DNA from: Pirellulales bacterium
GTDB taxonomy: Bacteria > Planctomycetota > Planctomycetia > Pirellulales > UBA1268
Assembly: GCA_016779265.1 (NCBI GenBank)
Contig: JADHNY010000023.1
Span: forward strand, 1 to 43,283
DNA length: 43,283 nt
Direction: 5' to 3'
Shown: positions 9,143-16,939 of the stretch, piece by piece
Layout: each line of letters begins with the position of its first letter
Position numbering within the stretch: position 1 is the first letter of the stretch
Position numbers and translations under genes: made by a program
Notes under the pieces: generated by a model
What the model saw: only the letters and a program-made list of their open reading frames with translations
Told to the model about the DNA's origin: nothing
Databases searched by the model: none

Positions 9143-9859
9143 TCAACCGGCAGTCGAAACCTCGTACGAAGTGGGATCTGCCACCCCTGCTTCGCGAAAG
9201 CCCCGCTGCCGCTCGCTGCACTTATTACAGCTGCCGCAGTGCCACCAGCCATCGCTCCGCGCCACCGGAGCAAGACAGGACATCGACGCAGCCAGCACCT
9301 CGGGGGCCGCCGCTCGCACCACCTGCTGCTTCGACATCGTCTCAAAGGGCGCCACAAGGGCGAGCTCGGTCGTCGTGGCTGTTGAGAGCACTCCTGCGAA
9401 CCTGGAGAGAAAAGACCGAGACGCGTCCGCAAAGGGATTTCCGGAAAGCGTGGCAATTGCCAGGCATCGCACCCCCTCGCGGGCACACCAGAGCAGCGGC
9501 TTGAGGGCGAGCAGGGCGTTTCGCCCAAGCAGTTCCACCGCTGCATCGTCGGTGTCGGCAGCCGGCACGCCGGTGCCGGTCACGCTCCAGTGCTCTCCGT
9601 AGAGGTCCGCCAAAGGCATCGCCAGTTCCACCAGCGGCCGCACCTGCTGCGGCGTGAGCAGTTCGCGCAGACAGTTCACCGCGTCGCGTTCGGCCTGCTC
9701 CCAGGAGAGCCCGCAGGAAACGTAGATCGGGACAACGGGCCCGCCGGCAGCGAGCAGAGCGGTCAGCACGGCACTGTCGAGGCCTCCGCTGACCAGCACG
9801 GCAACAGTCTCTCCGGCAGCAGCCCCCGCTGCACGTCGGACATCGATCTCCACAACCAA
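9143..9859 (-). CDS. queC: 7-cyano-7-deazaguanine (preQ0) synthase
   Basis: The 238-residue protein has the PP-loop ATP-binding motif VLVSGGLDSAVLTALL at about residues 21-36. Near the C-terminus it has the zinc site of QueC, built from CLAPV followed by CGSCNKCSERQRGF. A central LLGRNALLALKPLLWCAREG and NPFADAS also fit. QueC turns 7-carboxy-7-deazaguanine into preQ0 with ATP and ammonia for queuosine tRNA modification. It is slightly longer than E. coli QueC. It lies about 140 bases upstream of the ExbB-like gene on the same strand; functional linkage is not implied. No queD, queE or folE is in the window. Confidence 0.9.
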   Translation of the reverse strand: MVVEIDVRRAAGAAAGETVAVLVSGGLDSAVLTALLAAGGPVVPIYVSCGLSWEQAERDAVNCLRELLTPQQVRPLVELAMPLADLYGEHWSVTGTGVPAADTDDAAVELLGRNALLALKPLLWCAREGVRCLAIATLSGNPFADASRSFLSRFAGVLSTATTTELALVAPFETMSKQQVVRAAAPEVLAASMSCLAPVARSDGWWHCGSCNKCSERQRGFREAGVADPTSYEVSTAG

Positions 9860-10037
9860 AGCCCTCCGCGGCCAACCAACGGCCTGTTCACAGACGCGAT
9901 CGGCCTTGTTTTCCAGGACCTGCCGCCCCTACCGTCTTACGTCGTCCCAGCTGCCGGGTATCCCGGCGATTGACCTCCAGCACCCCCGACACCATGTCGG
10001 CGCCCGACACATATCCGCGGGCGGGAAGGATTCTCGC

Positions 10038-10487
10038 ATGCCACGCTCCAGCGAACCAGCTGCCGACGTTGATTACGCTGTCGCCCCCGTAACAAGCCGG
10101 CTGTCCGTCAGACGCCTCGAGGCGGTCTTCTCTTCTGGGATCTGGATGCTCGTAGGAGCTTTCGGCATGGTGTTGCTGGCTGGCCACCTGACCGCACCAC
10201 CCTGGGCCTCAGGCCAGCATTCTGCTGGAGTTGCAATCGAGTCATCTTCAGGCAGTCTCTGGCTCTCGATGGCTCACCGCGAGGGTGACCCCCAACAGCT
10301 GCTTGTGGCCGTTGATCGGGACACCCGCCACGCCGCGGTGTATCACGTCGACGCCACCAACGGCACACTCACCCTCCGCAGCACCCGGAACCTCTCCTGG
10401 GATCTCCTGGTCGACGACTTCAACGGCCGCGAGCCGAGCCCGACTGCCCTCAAGAACATGCTCGAGACAGGCACCACGCCCCGCTAG
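10038..10487 (+). CDS. Hypothetical single-pass membrane protein
   Basis: I do not recognise the family. The 149-residue product has an N-terminal cytoplasmic segment of about 35 residues, one hydrophobic helix at about 37-57 (SGIWMLVGAFGMVLLAGHL) and a C-terminal domain of about 90 residues. That domain looks beta-rich, with WLSMAHREG, LLVAVDRDTRHAAVYHVD and TLTLRSTRNLSWDLLVDDF. The ATG at 10038 is preferred to an upstream in-frame start at 9906, which would add a Pro/Arg-rich stretch without conserved character. It is followed by a hairpin and a helix-turn-helix membrane protein gene on the same strand. Confidence 0.6.
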   Translation: MPRSSEPAADVDYAVAPVTSRLSVRRLEAVFSSGIWMLVGAFGMVLLAGHLTAPPWASGQHSAGVAIESSSGSLWLSMAHREGDPQQLLVAVDRDTRHAAVYHVDATNGTLTLRSTRNLSWDLLVDDFNGREPSPTALKNMLETGTTPR

Positions 10488-10498
10488 ACCTGCCCATT

Positions 10499-10524
10499 CC
10501 TCGCAATCGGCAAAGTTTGCGAGG
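10499..10524 (+). terminator. Possible terminator-like hairpin after the 149-residue gene
   Basis: An 8-base perfect inverted repeat (CCTCGCAA and TTGCGAGG) encloses a 10-base loop, 12 bases after the stop codon. There is no T-tract on either side, so it is not a classical intrinsic terminator. It could instead be an operator or an mRNA-stabilising hairpin. A TAAAAT box lies at 10545-10550 without a clear -35 partner. Confidence 0.35.
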
Positions 10525-10678
10525 CCGGCGGTGCGAGCCGTGCGTAAAATAGTGATCCGGGTGGGGCCGATACGGCAGTAGGTCGATCGTTCCGCGGATC
10601 TGTCGGTATCCACCGACGTTGCTCGCAGAGCATCGCTCCCATCACGACTGGTTCGAGTGCCTACAGAGAGTGGCTGAC

Positions 10679-11791
10679 ATGGCAGGAAAGTTCCTCACCC
10701 TCGACGAGGCGGCAGCCGCGCTGGGGATCTCGACAGACGACGTCCAAAAGCTCGTGGACCGCAAAGAGCTCTTCCCCATCCGCGACGGTGGGGCATTGAA
10801 GTTTCGCAGCGAAGAGATCGACCAGCGGAAACAGGACAGCGGGGAAGCGGCTTCCTGGGAGCAGACAGCGGGCACGGATGATGGCCTCTCCGTCGATCTC
10901 GACCTCGACGAGCCACTGGCCCTCGACGGCCTCGACCTCGACGCCAAGTCTGACTCCGCTCCCGCAATAGATCTTCAGGGGGAAGCGATTGAACTCGCTG
11001 ATGACCTCGCCCTCAGTGGCGGAGACTCCCTGCTTGGCGGGTCCGGCGACGATCTCGACTCGATCATCGCATCTGGCGCGGCTGGCGGTGACGACGCCAC
11101 CCCGCCTCCTGCCGCGAGAGGCAGCACCGACGATCTCGACCTTGGCGACCTCGAACTTGGTGAAGGGAGCGGCAGCCTCGCCGACAGTGCGAGCCTCGCC
11201 GCGTCAGGCGAGAGTGGACTCGAACTGGGTGAGGGCTCCCTCGAGATCTCAGGGATCGAACTGGGGGACAGCGATGTGGCCTCGGGCCCATCCGGCGATG
11301 GCGACCTCGAACTCGGTGCTGCCATTTCTGATGTTGAGCTTTCAGGCGACGAAGGCGACGGCATCGAACTCTCGGGAGATTCGATAGACGGCTCGACCGA
11401 CGAGCTTGATCTCGGTGGCGGTGGCGACGACTTTGATCTCGGCTCTCCGCTGGCTGAAGACGAGAGCGCTTCGCAGGTGATGGAGCTCTCTTCCGAATCG
11501 GGTGAAGGCAGTTTCTTTGGTGATGCGCTCGACGGAGCAGGCTCGAGCTTCGGTGATGAAAGTGGTGTCGAGAGCTTCTCGGGGGCTCTGGCGGCAGCCG
11601 ACGTGATCACCGAGCCAGGTGTTCCTGAGATGCGGTTCAGCGGCCTTCAGACCGCCGGGCTCATCTGCATTACGCTGCTGATGCTGTTCGGGGCCTTCAT
11701 GTCCTACGACCTTGTGCGGACGATTGGAAGCAGCAACCCGGTCGGAAATCCCGTTCTTGACGCGCTCGCCGAAACGATCGGCTGGCGATAG
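10679..11791 (+). CDS. Helix-turn-helix protein with acidic repeat region and C-terminal membrane anchor
   Basis: The 370-residue protein starts with an excisionase/MerR-like helix-turn-helix at about residues 3-52 (FLTLDEAAAALGISTDDVQK, then FRSEEIDQRKQ). About 260 residues of acidic low-complexity sequence follow, made of DLDLD, LELGEGS and ELSGD-type imperfect repeats. It ends with a single transmembrane helix at about 325-346 (AGLICITLLMLFGAFMSYDL) and a short tail. The ATG at 10679 places the helix-turn-helix at the N-terminus; an in-frame start at 10619 would add 20 unrelated residues. The order suggests a membrane-tethered DNA-binding or partner-binding protein. The function is unknown. 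Confidence 0.72.
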   Translation: MAGKFLTLDEAAAALGISTDDVQKLVDRKELFPIRDGGALKFRSEEIDQRKQDSGEAASWEQTAGTDDGLSVDLDLDEPLALDGLDLDAKSDSAPAIDLQGEAIELADDLALSGGDSLLGGSGDDLDSIIASGAAGGDDATPPPAARGSTDDLDLGDLELGEGSGSLADSASLAASGESGLELGEGSLEISGIELGDSDVASGPSGDGDLELGAAISDVELSGDEGDGIELSGDSIDGSTDELDLGGGGDDFDLGSPLAEDESASQVMELSSESGEGSFFGDALDGAGSSFGDESGVESFSGALAAADVITEPGVPEMRFSGLQTAGLICITLLMLFGAFMSYDLVRTIGSSNPVGNPVLDALAETIGWR

Positions 11792-11912
11792 GCAGGCCGC
11801 CTGACACGGTGGCGGGCAGGCCCTTACTCGGCGACCTTGCCATCTCACCGTCTGCCGAGGGGGCTCTCGCTCGGGAGCGAGCGATCTGGCTCCGCGGGGC
11901 CGTCGCGGGCGC

Positions 11913-11918
11913 TATAAT
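11913..11918 (+). promoter_or_regulatory. Probable -10 element for the cytochrome c biogenesis operon
   Basis: A perfect TATAAT hexamer sits in an otherwise very GC-rich stretch, 63 bases before the ResB-type gene. No good -35 hexamer lies 16-18 bases upstream. A hairpin (CTCGCT, loop CGGG, AGCGAG) lies 40 bases upstream at about 11869-11884 and could end the preceding transcript, though it has no T-tract. Confidence 0.45.
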
Positions 11919-11980
11919 ACGCAGGGAGATGGGCAACCCGGCTCGTCTTCCTTGCCCGCCCCCGTCCGTTTGAGCAGTTC

Positions 11981-14089
11981 ATGGCCCGCCGGCTTGCCTC
12001 CCCCCACCAGCCCTGGTTGATTCGCACCGTTCTGCGGGTCTACGAGTTCCTCGCTTCCCTGCAGTTCGCCGTGGTTTTGATCACACTCCTGGCGATCGTG
12101 CTCGGTGTGGGCACCTTCGTCGAGAGCGGCTTCGGCACCGAAGCGGTCAAGTTTGGGGTCTGGAACACCTGGTGGTTCACGCTGCTCAACGCCTTCTTGG
12201 CGGTGAGTATCTTTTGCGCTGCAGCGATTCGCTTTCCTTGGAAGCGTCACCAGACCGGCTTCGTAATCACACACATCGGTCTGCTCGTCTTGCTGGCTGG
12301 CTGCCTGATGTCGCAGCGAGGAGGCGTCGACGCCCAGATCCCCCTGATCGAAGGCGACCGCGGACGCCTCGCCTACGAAGACTCACACTCGTTTGTGCTG
12401 AAAATCACGGACGGAGATTCAGACTCGTCATCGTCTCAGGATGACGCCCGTACGATCGGGCCGATCCCGTTCCGCTCGGGACCTTTCAACTGGAATGAAT
12501 ACCCCGGCACAACCAGCGAGTCGGTCCTCGGCGCTCCGGCGGCCACTCCGCGTTCTTGGTTTCCCTGGAGCCTCGCAGCGCGTGACCACGGCGTGCTCTA
12601 CGACGACGGCAGCGTGCGTCTCGAGGTCCTCGACTACTTTGCCGACTCCACAGCAGTGCTGGCCCCGAGCGTGAGCCTGCGGATTGGCACCGACGCCTTT
12701 GGGGGAGCGGCTGCCGCGTCTCAGCGAAGTATGTGGATTCCGGTGGAACTCAGCTGGCAGCCCAATCCACTCGCCGGCGGCACACCCCGGCATCGCCAGA
12801 CTGTCGGTGGTGGCACGGTCGTGTTCTGGAAGGCCGGTTCACAGGCGGAAACTGATGCTTTTATCGCCGCCGTTCCTGACTCTGAACTCGGCTTCGGCAC
12901 ACAAGGCCAGCTGGTGCTCGTGATCGACGACACCGTCCATCGAGTCGTTGTCGATCAGGCCCTCGGCCAAGGCCGTCAAACAGTTGAAGGCACGAACGTG
13001 GCCTTTGAACTCAACGACTTCGAGCCGAGGCTGTCTGCAGTCCGGGGGCGGGTCTACCGAGGTGCTGAGGATAACGGTGAAGAGATCGTGATCGTTGCCG
13101 ACATGCCGGAGGTTGCCGTGCAGGCCACACGATCGGGTGTCTACGGAGCTCTCTGGATCGAGCCTGAGGTTGAAGATTCCGCCGCGCGGATGCAAGGGAA
13201 GGCCAAGAGCCGCATCGACATCATTCAGGGGAGTGACCGACAGCTCTATTACCGCTGCTGGCAGCCACCAAAACTCACCGCAGGCCCGTTGCCAACGGAT
13301 GGTCAGGGCGTGGAAGCCTTCTCAATGCCGATGGGCACGCTCGAACTACAGGTGGAACGGTTTCTGCCTGCTGATGCCCTTGAGGTGGTGACACTGCCGG
13401 TGCCGTTTGACAAGTCGAAGCCGCCGTCGGCGAAACGACGAGCCGCTAAGGTTCGACTCACCGTCGATGGATCCGCAGACGAGTTCTGGCTGGCTGGCAT
13501 GCCGATTGAACCCTCTCCAGAGCCACCCAACTCAACAGAACGGAAGGTCGTCCGCGGCCGTCAGCAAACCGTCGCCGTCACCCTCGAACCTGACGCGGTG
13601 AACATCGGTTTTGATGTGGAACTCAACAACTTTGAGCGTCGGCTCGACCCGGGCACGAGCCAGGCGAGTCACTTCTCAAGCATCGTGCGTTTTGTGGACG
13701 ATGCGGGCGAGCCGCTGATCGACAAGCCGGTGACGATCACGATGAACGCCCCGATCGACTTCTCTGACCCAGCCAGCGGCCACTCGTACCGACTCTTCCA
13801 AGAGAGTTTCATGGGGCCGTGGCTTCCGGGTGATCCGCTCTACGAACGTTTCACCGCCGGCATCGCAGAGCAAGATGGCGGAGAACTGCCTGAGCGGCTC
13901 GAGGCCTCCGTGCTCACGGTGAACTACGACCCCGGCCGGGGTGTGAAGTATTTCGGCAGCCTGCTGATCGTGGCCGGCATCTTCACGATGTTTTATATGA
14001 AGGCCTACTTCTTCGGCCCGAAACGGCGTGCCCCGCGTGAGCAGCCCTCAACGCCCCCTCAGCCCGTCCAGGAACTCGCAGCGGTCTAG
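11981..14089 (+). CDS. resB: Cytochrome c biogenesis protein, ResB type
   Basis: The 702-residue protein has ResB features: N-terminal helix pair FLASLQFAVVLITLLAIVLG and WWFTLLNAFLAVSIFCAAAI, a third helix at TGFVITHIGLLVLLAGCLMS, a large extracytoplasmic domain (about 120-650) and a final helix near residue 640-665 (KYFGSLLIVAGIFTMFYMKAYF). In system II, ResB/Ccs1 works with CcsA to export haem and attach it to CXXCH motifs of c-type cytochromes outside the cytoplasmic membrane. The length is above the usual 400-550 residues because the periplasmic domain is large. It is followed after 50 bases by the CcsA-type gene, the usual pairing. Confidence 0.88.
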   Translation: MARRLASPHQPWLIRTVLRVYEFLASLQFAVVLITLLAIVLGVGTFVESGFGTEAVKFGVWNTWWFTLLNAFLAVSIFCAAAIRFPWKRHQTGFVITHIGLLVLLAGCLMSQRGGVDAQIPLIEGDRGRLAYEDSHSFVLKITDGDSDSSSSQDDARTIGPIPFRSGPFNWNEYPGTTSESVLGAPAATPRSWFPWSLAARDHGVLYDDGSVRLEVLDYFADSTAVLAPSVSLRIGTDAFGGAAAASQRSMWIPVELSWQPNPLAGGTPRHRQTVGGGTVVFWKAGSQAETDAFIAAVPDSELGFGTQGQLVLVIDDTVHRVVVDQALGQGRQTVEGTNVAFELNDFEPRLSAVRGRVYRGAEDNGEEIVIVADMPEVAVQATRSGVYGALWIEPEVEDSAARMQGKAKSRIDIIQGSDRQLYYRCWQPPKLTAGPLPTDGQGVEAFSMPMGTLELQVERFLPADALEVVTLPVPFDKSKPPSAKRRAAKVRLTVDGSADEFWLAGMPIEPSPEPPNSTERKVVRGRQQTVAVTLEPDAVNIGFDVELNNFERRLDPGTSQASHFSSIVRFVDDAGEPLIDKPVTITMNAPIDFSDPASGHSYRLFQESFMGPWLPGDPLYERFTAGIAEQDGGELPERLEASVLTVNYDPGRGVKYFGSLLIVAGIFTMFYMKAYFFGPKRRAPREQPSTPPQPVQELAAV

Positions 14090-14139
14090 CCCGGCGAGCG
14101 TGAGACGGACGCAGCAGCCCAACTCAGGAGTCCTCCAGC

Positions 14140-16920
14140 ATGAAGCGAACAGCCTTTGGCTCTCTCCGGGGATGCATCACAGTCGCTGTGCAACCTTTTC
14201 TTCTTCTCCTGCTCCTGGCGGCTTTGGTCGTGCCCGCCGCCACGGCTGGGGCAGCGGAAGCGAATGCTCAGGATCCTCTCGCAGCCTGGCGGGCGATCCC
14301 CGTCCTCGACGATGGCCGCATCATGCCGCTGGACACCTTTGCCCGGCGAAGAGTGGAGACGATCACCAACGCTCAGCGGCCCTCACTCGCCTCACCGGAG
14401 AGCGACGAACCCCAGCGGCGGAATGCAGACGAACTTCTTCTCGACTGGCTGGCTCGGCCAGCGGCCTGGGAAGATGTGCCCCTGCTCATCGCCGAGCATG
14501 AAGAACTCCGTGAGCTGCTCGAACTCCCCATCTTCAGTGATGATGGCGGCGAACGTCGGCGTCTGAAGCATGCTGCCCCTTCAGATGTTGCAGCCTCCGG
14601 CCCCCTCCGCGAGCGACTCGTCGCACTCGATGAGCAGCGGCGGCAGGCAATGGCTGCTGGAGAAGAGTTTCGGCTCGAGGGCGTCGACGCCAAAGTCGAC
14701 CAGCTGTGGCGGGCGTACGTGACGTATCGACAGCTGACGTTCCGAGGTGACGATGACGCGATCGGCCGCACTCGCTTTACGAGTCTCTTTGAATCACTCG
14801 TCAGCAGCTGGCGATCGCTCCGCACGGCGGTTGGTGAGGCAGAGGCGGCCGCCGAGGCTGACGCTGGCGCCAACGCAGATTCCGCTGCCCCAAGCACGAG
14901 CGATACCGAATCTGGCGTGACGACTGCTTGCGAGGCCGTCGACGCAGGCCTGCTGGCAGTACTCGAGGGGATGGGTGAGAGCACTCGTTTCGACACCGCT
15001 GACGTCCTCCCTGGCATGCTGCAGGCCTACCGCGCCGTGAAGGCACTCGAGAACACCGTGGCCAACGGTGGCTTCTCGGCCAGACTTGTCCGGCAGTCGC
15101 GACAGTTCGCCGAACGCACCTTGGTCTTGGGAGAAGCGTTGTTTGACAACGGCGGCTCACCGGCTGTCGTCCCAGCTTTGCATGCCGCTGCTCTTGAGGC
15201 GGAGCGTGATGCCGAAGAAGACATGCCCCCATGGCTCGCGTTGACCGTGCTCCTCGACGCCCCGCTTGAGCTCCTTCCCGGCTACGCAGAAGCAGACGTG
15301 GTGGCTGCCCGAGAAGCCTTTGCAGAAATGCGGCGGATTGTCTCGGAGTCGGCCACGGCGAGCGAGGCCGATCAGCTCGCCACTGCCACTGACACGCTGG
15401 CCACATCCCTCCAAAGCCTCGGCACCTCCGTCGAGGAGGCACGCCAAGCGTTGCCGATCGAACGGCTCGACGCTGACCTACTCACCTGGACGGCCTACCC
15501 AGCAGCAGGCAGCACGCAGCGTGAGGTGGCCTACAACACGACGGATCCCTTCCGCAACTCGTGGGTCTTGAGCCTGGCCGCGATGGCGGGCTTTGCCCTG
15601 GCGTTTGGCCGGGTGCGGGGGGTGATGTTCTGGAGCGGCGTGAGCCTGCTGATCGGCGAGCTCGGCTGGACCGCCTGGGCGTTCGCGCAGCGGATCGCCA
15701 TCACCGGCTGGGCTCCGGTGACCAACATGTACGAAACGGTGATCTACGTCCCGTTCTTTCTCTCACTGCTGGGGCTCTGGTTCCTGCTCTCACCGATCTG
15801 CGCTGCAGGCGTAGCGGCTGCCTGGAAGGCAACGGCGTTGCCTCCACCCGCAGGCCGATTCCTTCCAGGAGAGCAGGGGGGGCCTGCCTCTGCCCAGTGG
15901 CTGCTTGTGCTGCCGAGGCTGGCGGTGTCTGCGGTTGTGGTCTGGATCCTGACCTTGGCACCGTATGCCGCGGGCGACCGAACGATCATCAACCTTCTGC
16001 CTCAGACCGACGTCGACTCTGCCATCCCAAACCTTAACAACCTCGTCGTCTGGATCGTGGGCTTGTCGGTGCTGATCCCCACCGTCTGGTTCCTTCCGAG
16101 GGTCGTCCTGACCAGCCTCGTGGCATTGCTCACAGTCCCTGTCAGCTGGGGCAAAGATGTTCTTCAGGAGCGGCTTCCTGATGTGTATGCCCGCCGTTCG
16201 TTCGGCCTGGTCGTGACGGCAGTCGCCTTCGCCGGCACGTTCATCGCCTGGTTCTTCCCGATTCCTGGCAAGCAGTTCAGCCCGCTGCAGCCTGTGCTCC
16301 GCGACAACTTCTGGCTCACCATCCACGTGCTCACGATTGTCTCGAGCTACGCCGCCGGAGCGCTTGCCTGGGGCTTGGGCTGCCTGTCACTCGGCTACTA
16401 CCTGTTTGGCCGCTACCGCAACTCTCCGCGAGGTCGCAAGGCTCCCGAAGCGACGGTGGCCCTGGCAGGCTTTATCTATAAGGCGATGCAGGTGGCCGTG
16501 CTGCTACTGGCAGCGGGCACGATCCTCGGTGGGCTCTGGGCCGACGTCTCTTGGGGACGCTTCTGGGGGTGGGACCCGAAGGAGGTCTGGGCACTCGTTT
16601 CGCTGCTGGCCTACTTGATCATTCTGCACGGTCGCTACATCGGCTGGATCGGTGACTTTGGCCTCGCCGGTGGCAGTGTTCTCGGGGCAGCCGTGATTGG
16701 CATGTCGTGGTACGGGGTCAACTTCCTGCTGGGAGCGGGACTTCACTCCTACGGATTTGGCCAGGGTGGGCAGACCGAGTTTTTCTCTTTTCTGATCCTC
16801 AACCTGCTGCTGCTCGCCGCCGCCGGCTGGCGACTCAGAATGGAAACAGGTGGCAGCGAAGCCGACACCGAGAACGTTGCTACTGAAATCAGCAACGCCT
16901 CGCGGAGCACCGCGTCGTAA
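14140..16920 (+). CDS. ccsA: Cytochrome c biogenesis protein, CcsA type, with long periplasmic N-terminal domain
   Basis: The 926-residue product has a signal-like N-terminus (residues 1-35) and a periplasmic region to about residue 470 that opens with VLDDGRIMPLDTFARRRVET. At least nine membrane helices follow. The WWD haem-handling motif is clear at about residues 806-822 (WGRFWGWDPKEVWALVS). Likely haem-ligand histidines lie in FWLTIHVLTIV, ILHGRYIGW and AGLHSYGFG. CcsA forms the haem channel with ResB; the gene is 50 bases after resB, with an AGGAG ribosome-binding site about 10 bases before the ATG. The N-terminal half is Ala/Glu-rich and absent from a minimal CcsA of about 300 residues. 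Confidence 0.9.
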   Translation: MKRTAFGSLRGCITVAVQPFLLLLLLAALVVPAATAGAAEANAQDPLAAWRAIPVLDDGRIMPLDTFARRRVETITNAQRPSLASPESDEPQRRNADELLLDWLARPAAWEDVPLLIAEHEELRELLELPIFSDDGGERRRLKHAAPSDVAASGPLRERLVALDEQRRQAMAAGEEFRLEGVDAKVDQLWRAYVTYRQLTFRGDDDAIGRTRFTSLFESLVSSWRSLRTAVGEAEAAAEADAGANADSAAPSTSDTESGVTTACEAVDAGLLAVLEGMGESTRFDTADVLPGMLQAYRAVKALENTVANGGFSARLVRQSRQFAERTLVLGEALFDNGGSPAVVPALHAAALEAERDAEEDMPPWLALTVLLDAPLELLPGYAEADVVAAREAFAEMRRIVSESATASEADQLATATDTLATSLQSLGTSVEEARQALPIERLDADLLTWTAYPAAGSTQREVAYNTTDPFRNSWVLSLAAMAGFALAFGRVRGVMFWSGVSLLIGELGWTAWAFAQRIAITGWAPVTNMYETVIYVPFFLSLLGLWFLLSPICAAGVAAAWKATALPPPAGRFLPGEQGGPASAQWLLVLPRLAVSAVVVWILTLAPYAAGDRTIINLLPQTDVDSAIPNLNNLVVWIVGLSVLIPTVWFLPRVVLTSLVALLTVPVSWGKDVLQERLPDVYARRSFGLVVTAVAFAGTFIAWFFPIPGKQFSPLQPVLRDNFWLTIHVLTIVSSYAAGALAWGLGCLSLGYYLFGRYRNSPRGRKAPEATVALAGFIYKAMQVAVLLLAAGTILGGLWADVSWGRFWGWDPKEVWALVSLLAYLIILHGRYIGWIGDFGLAGGSVLGAAVIGMSWYGVNFLLGAGLHSYGFGQGGQTEFFSFLILNLLLLAAAGWRLRMETGGSEADTENVATEISNASRSTAS

Positions 16921-16939
16921 GAACTCGGCAACACGCACG

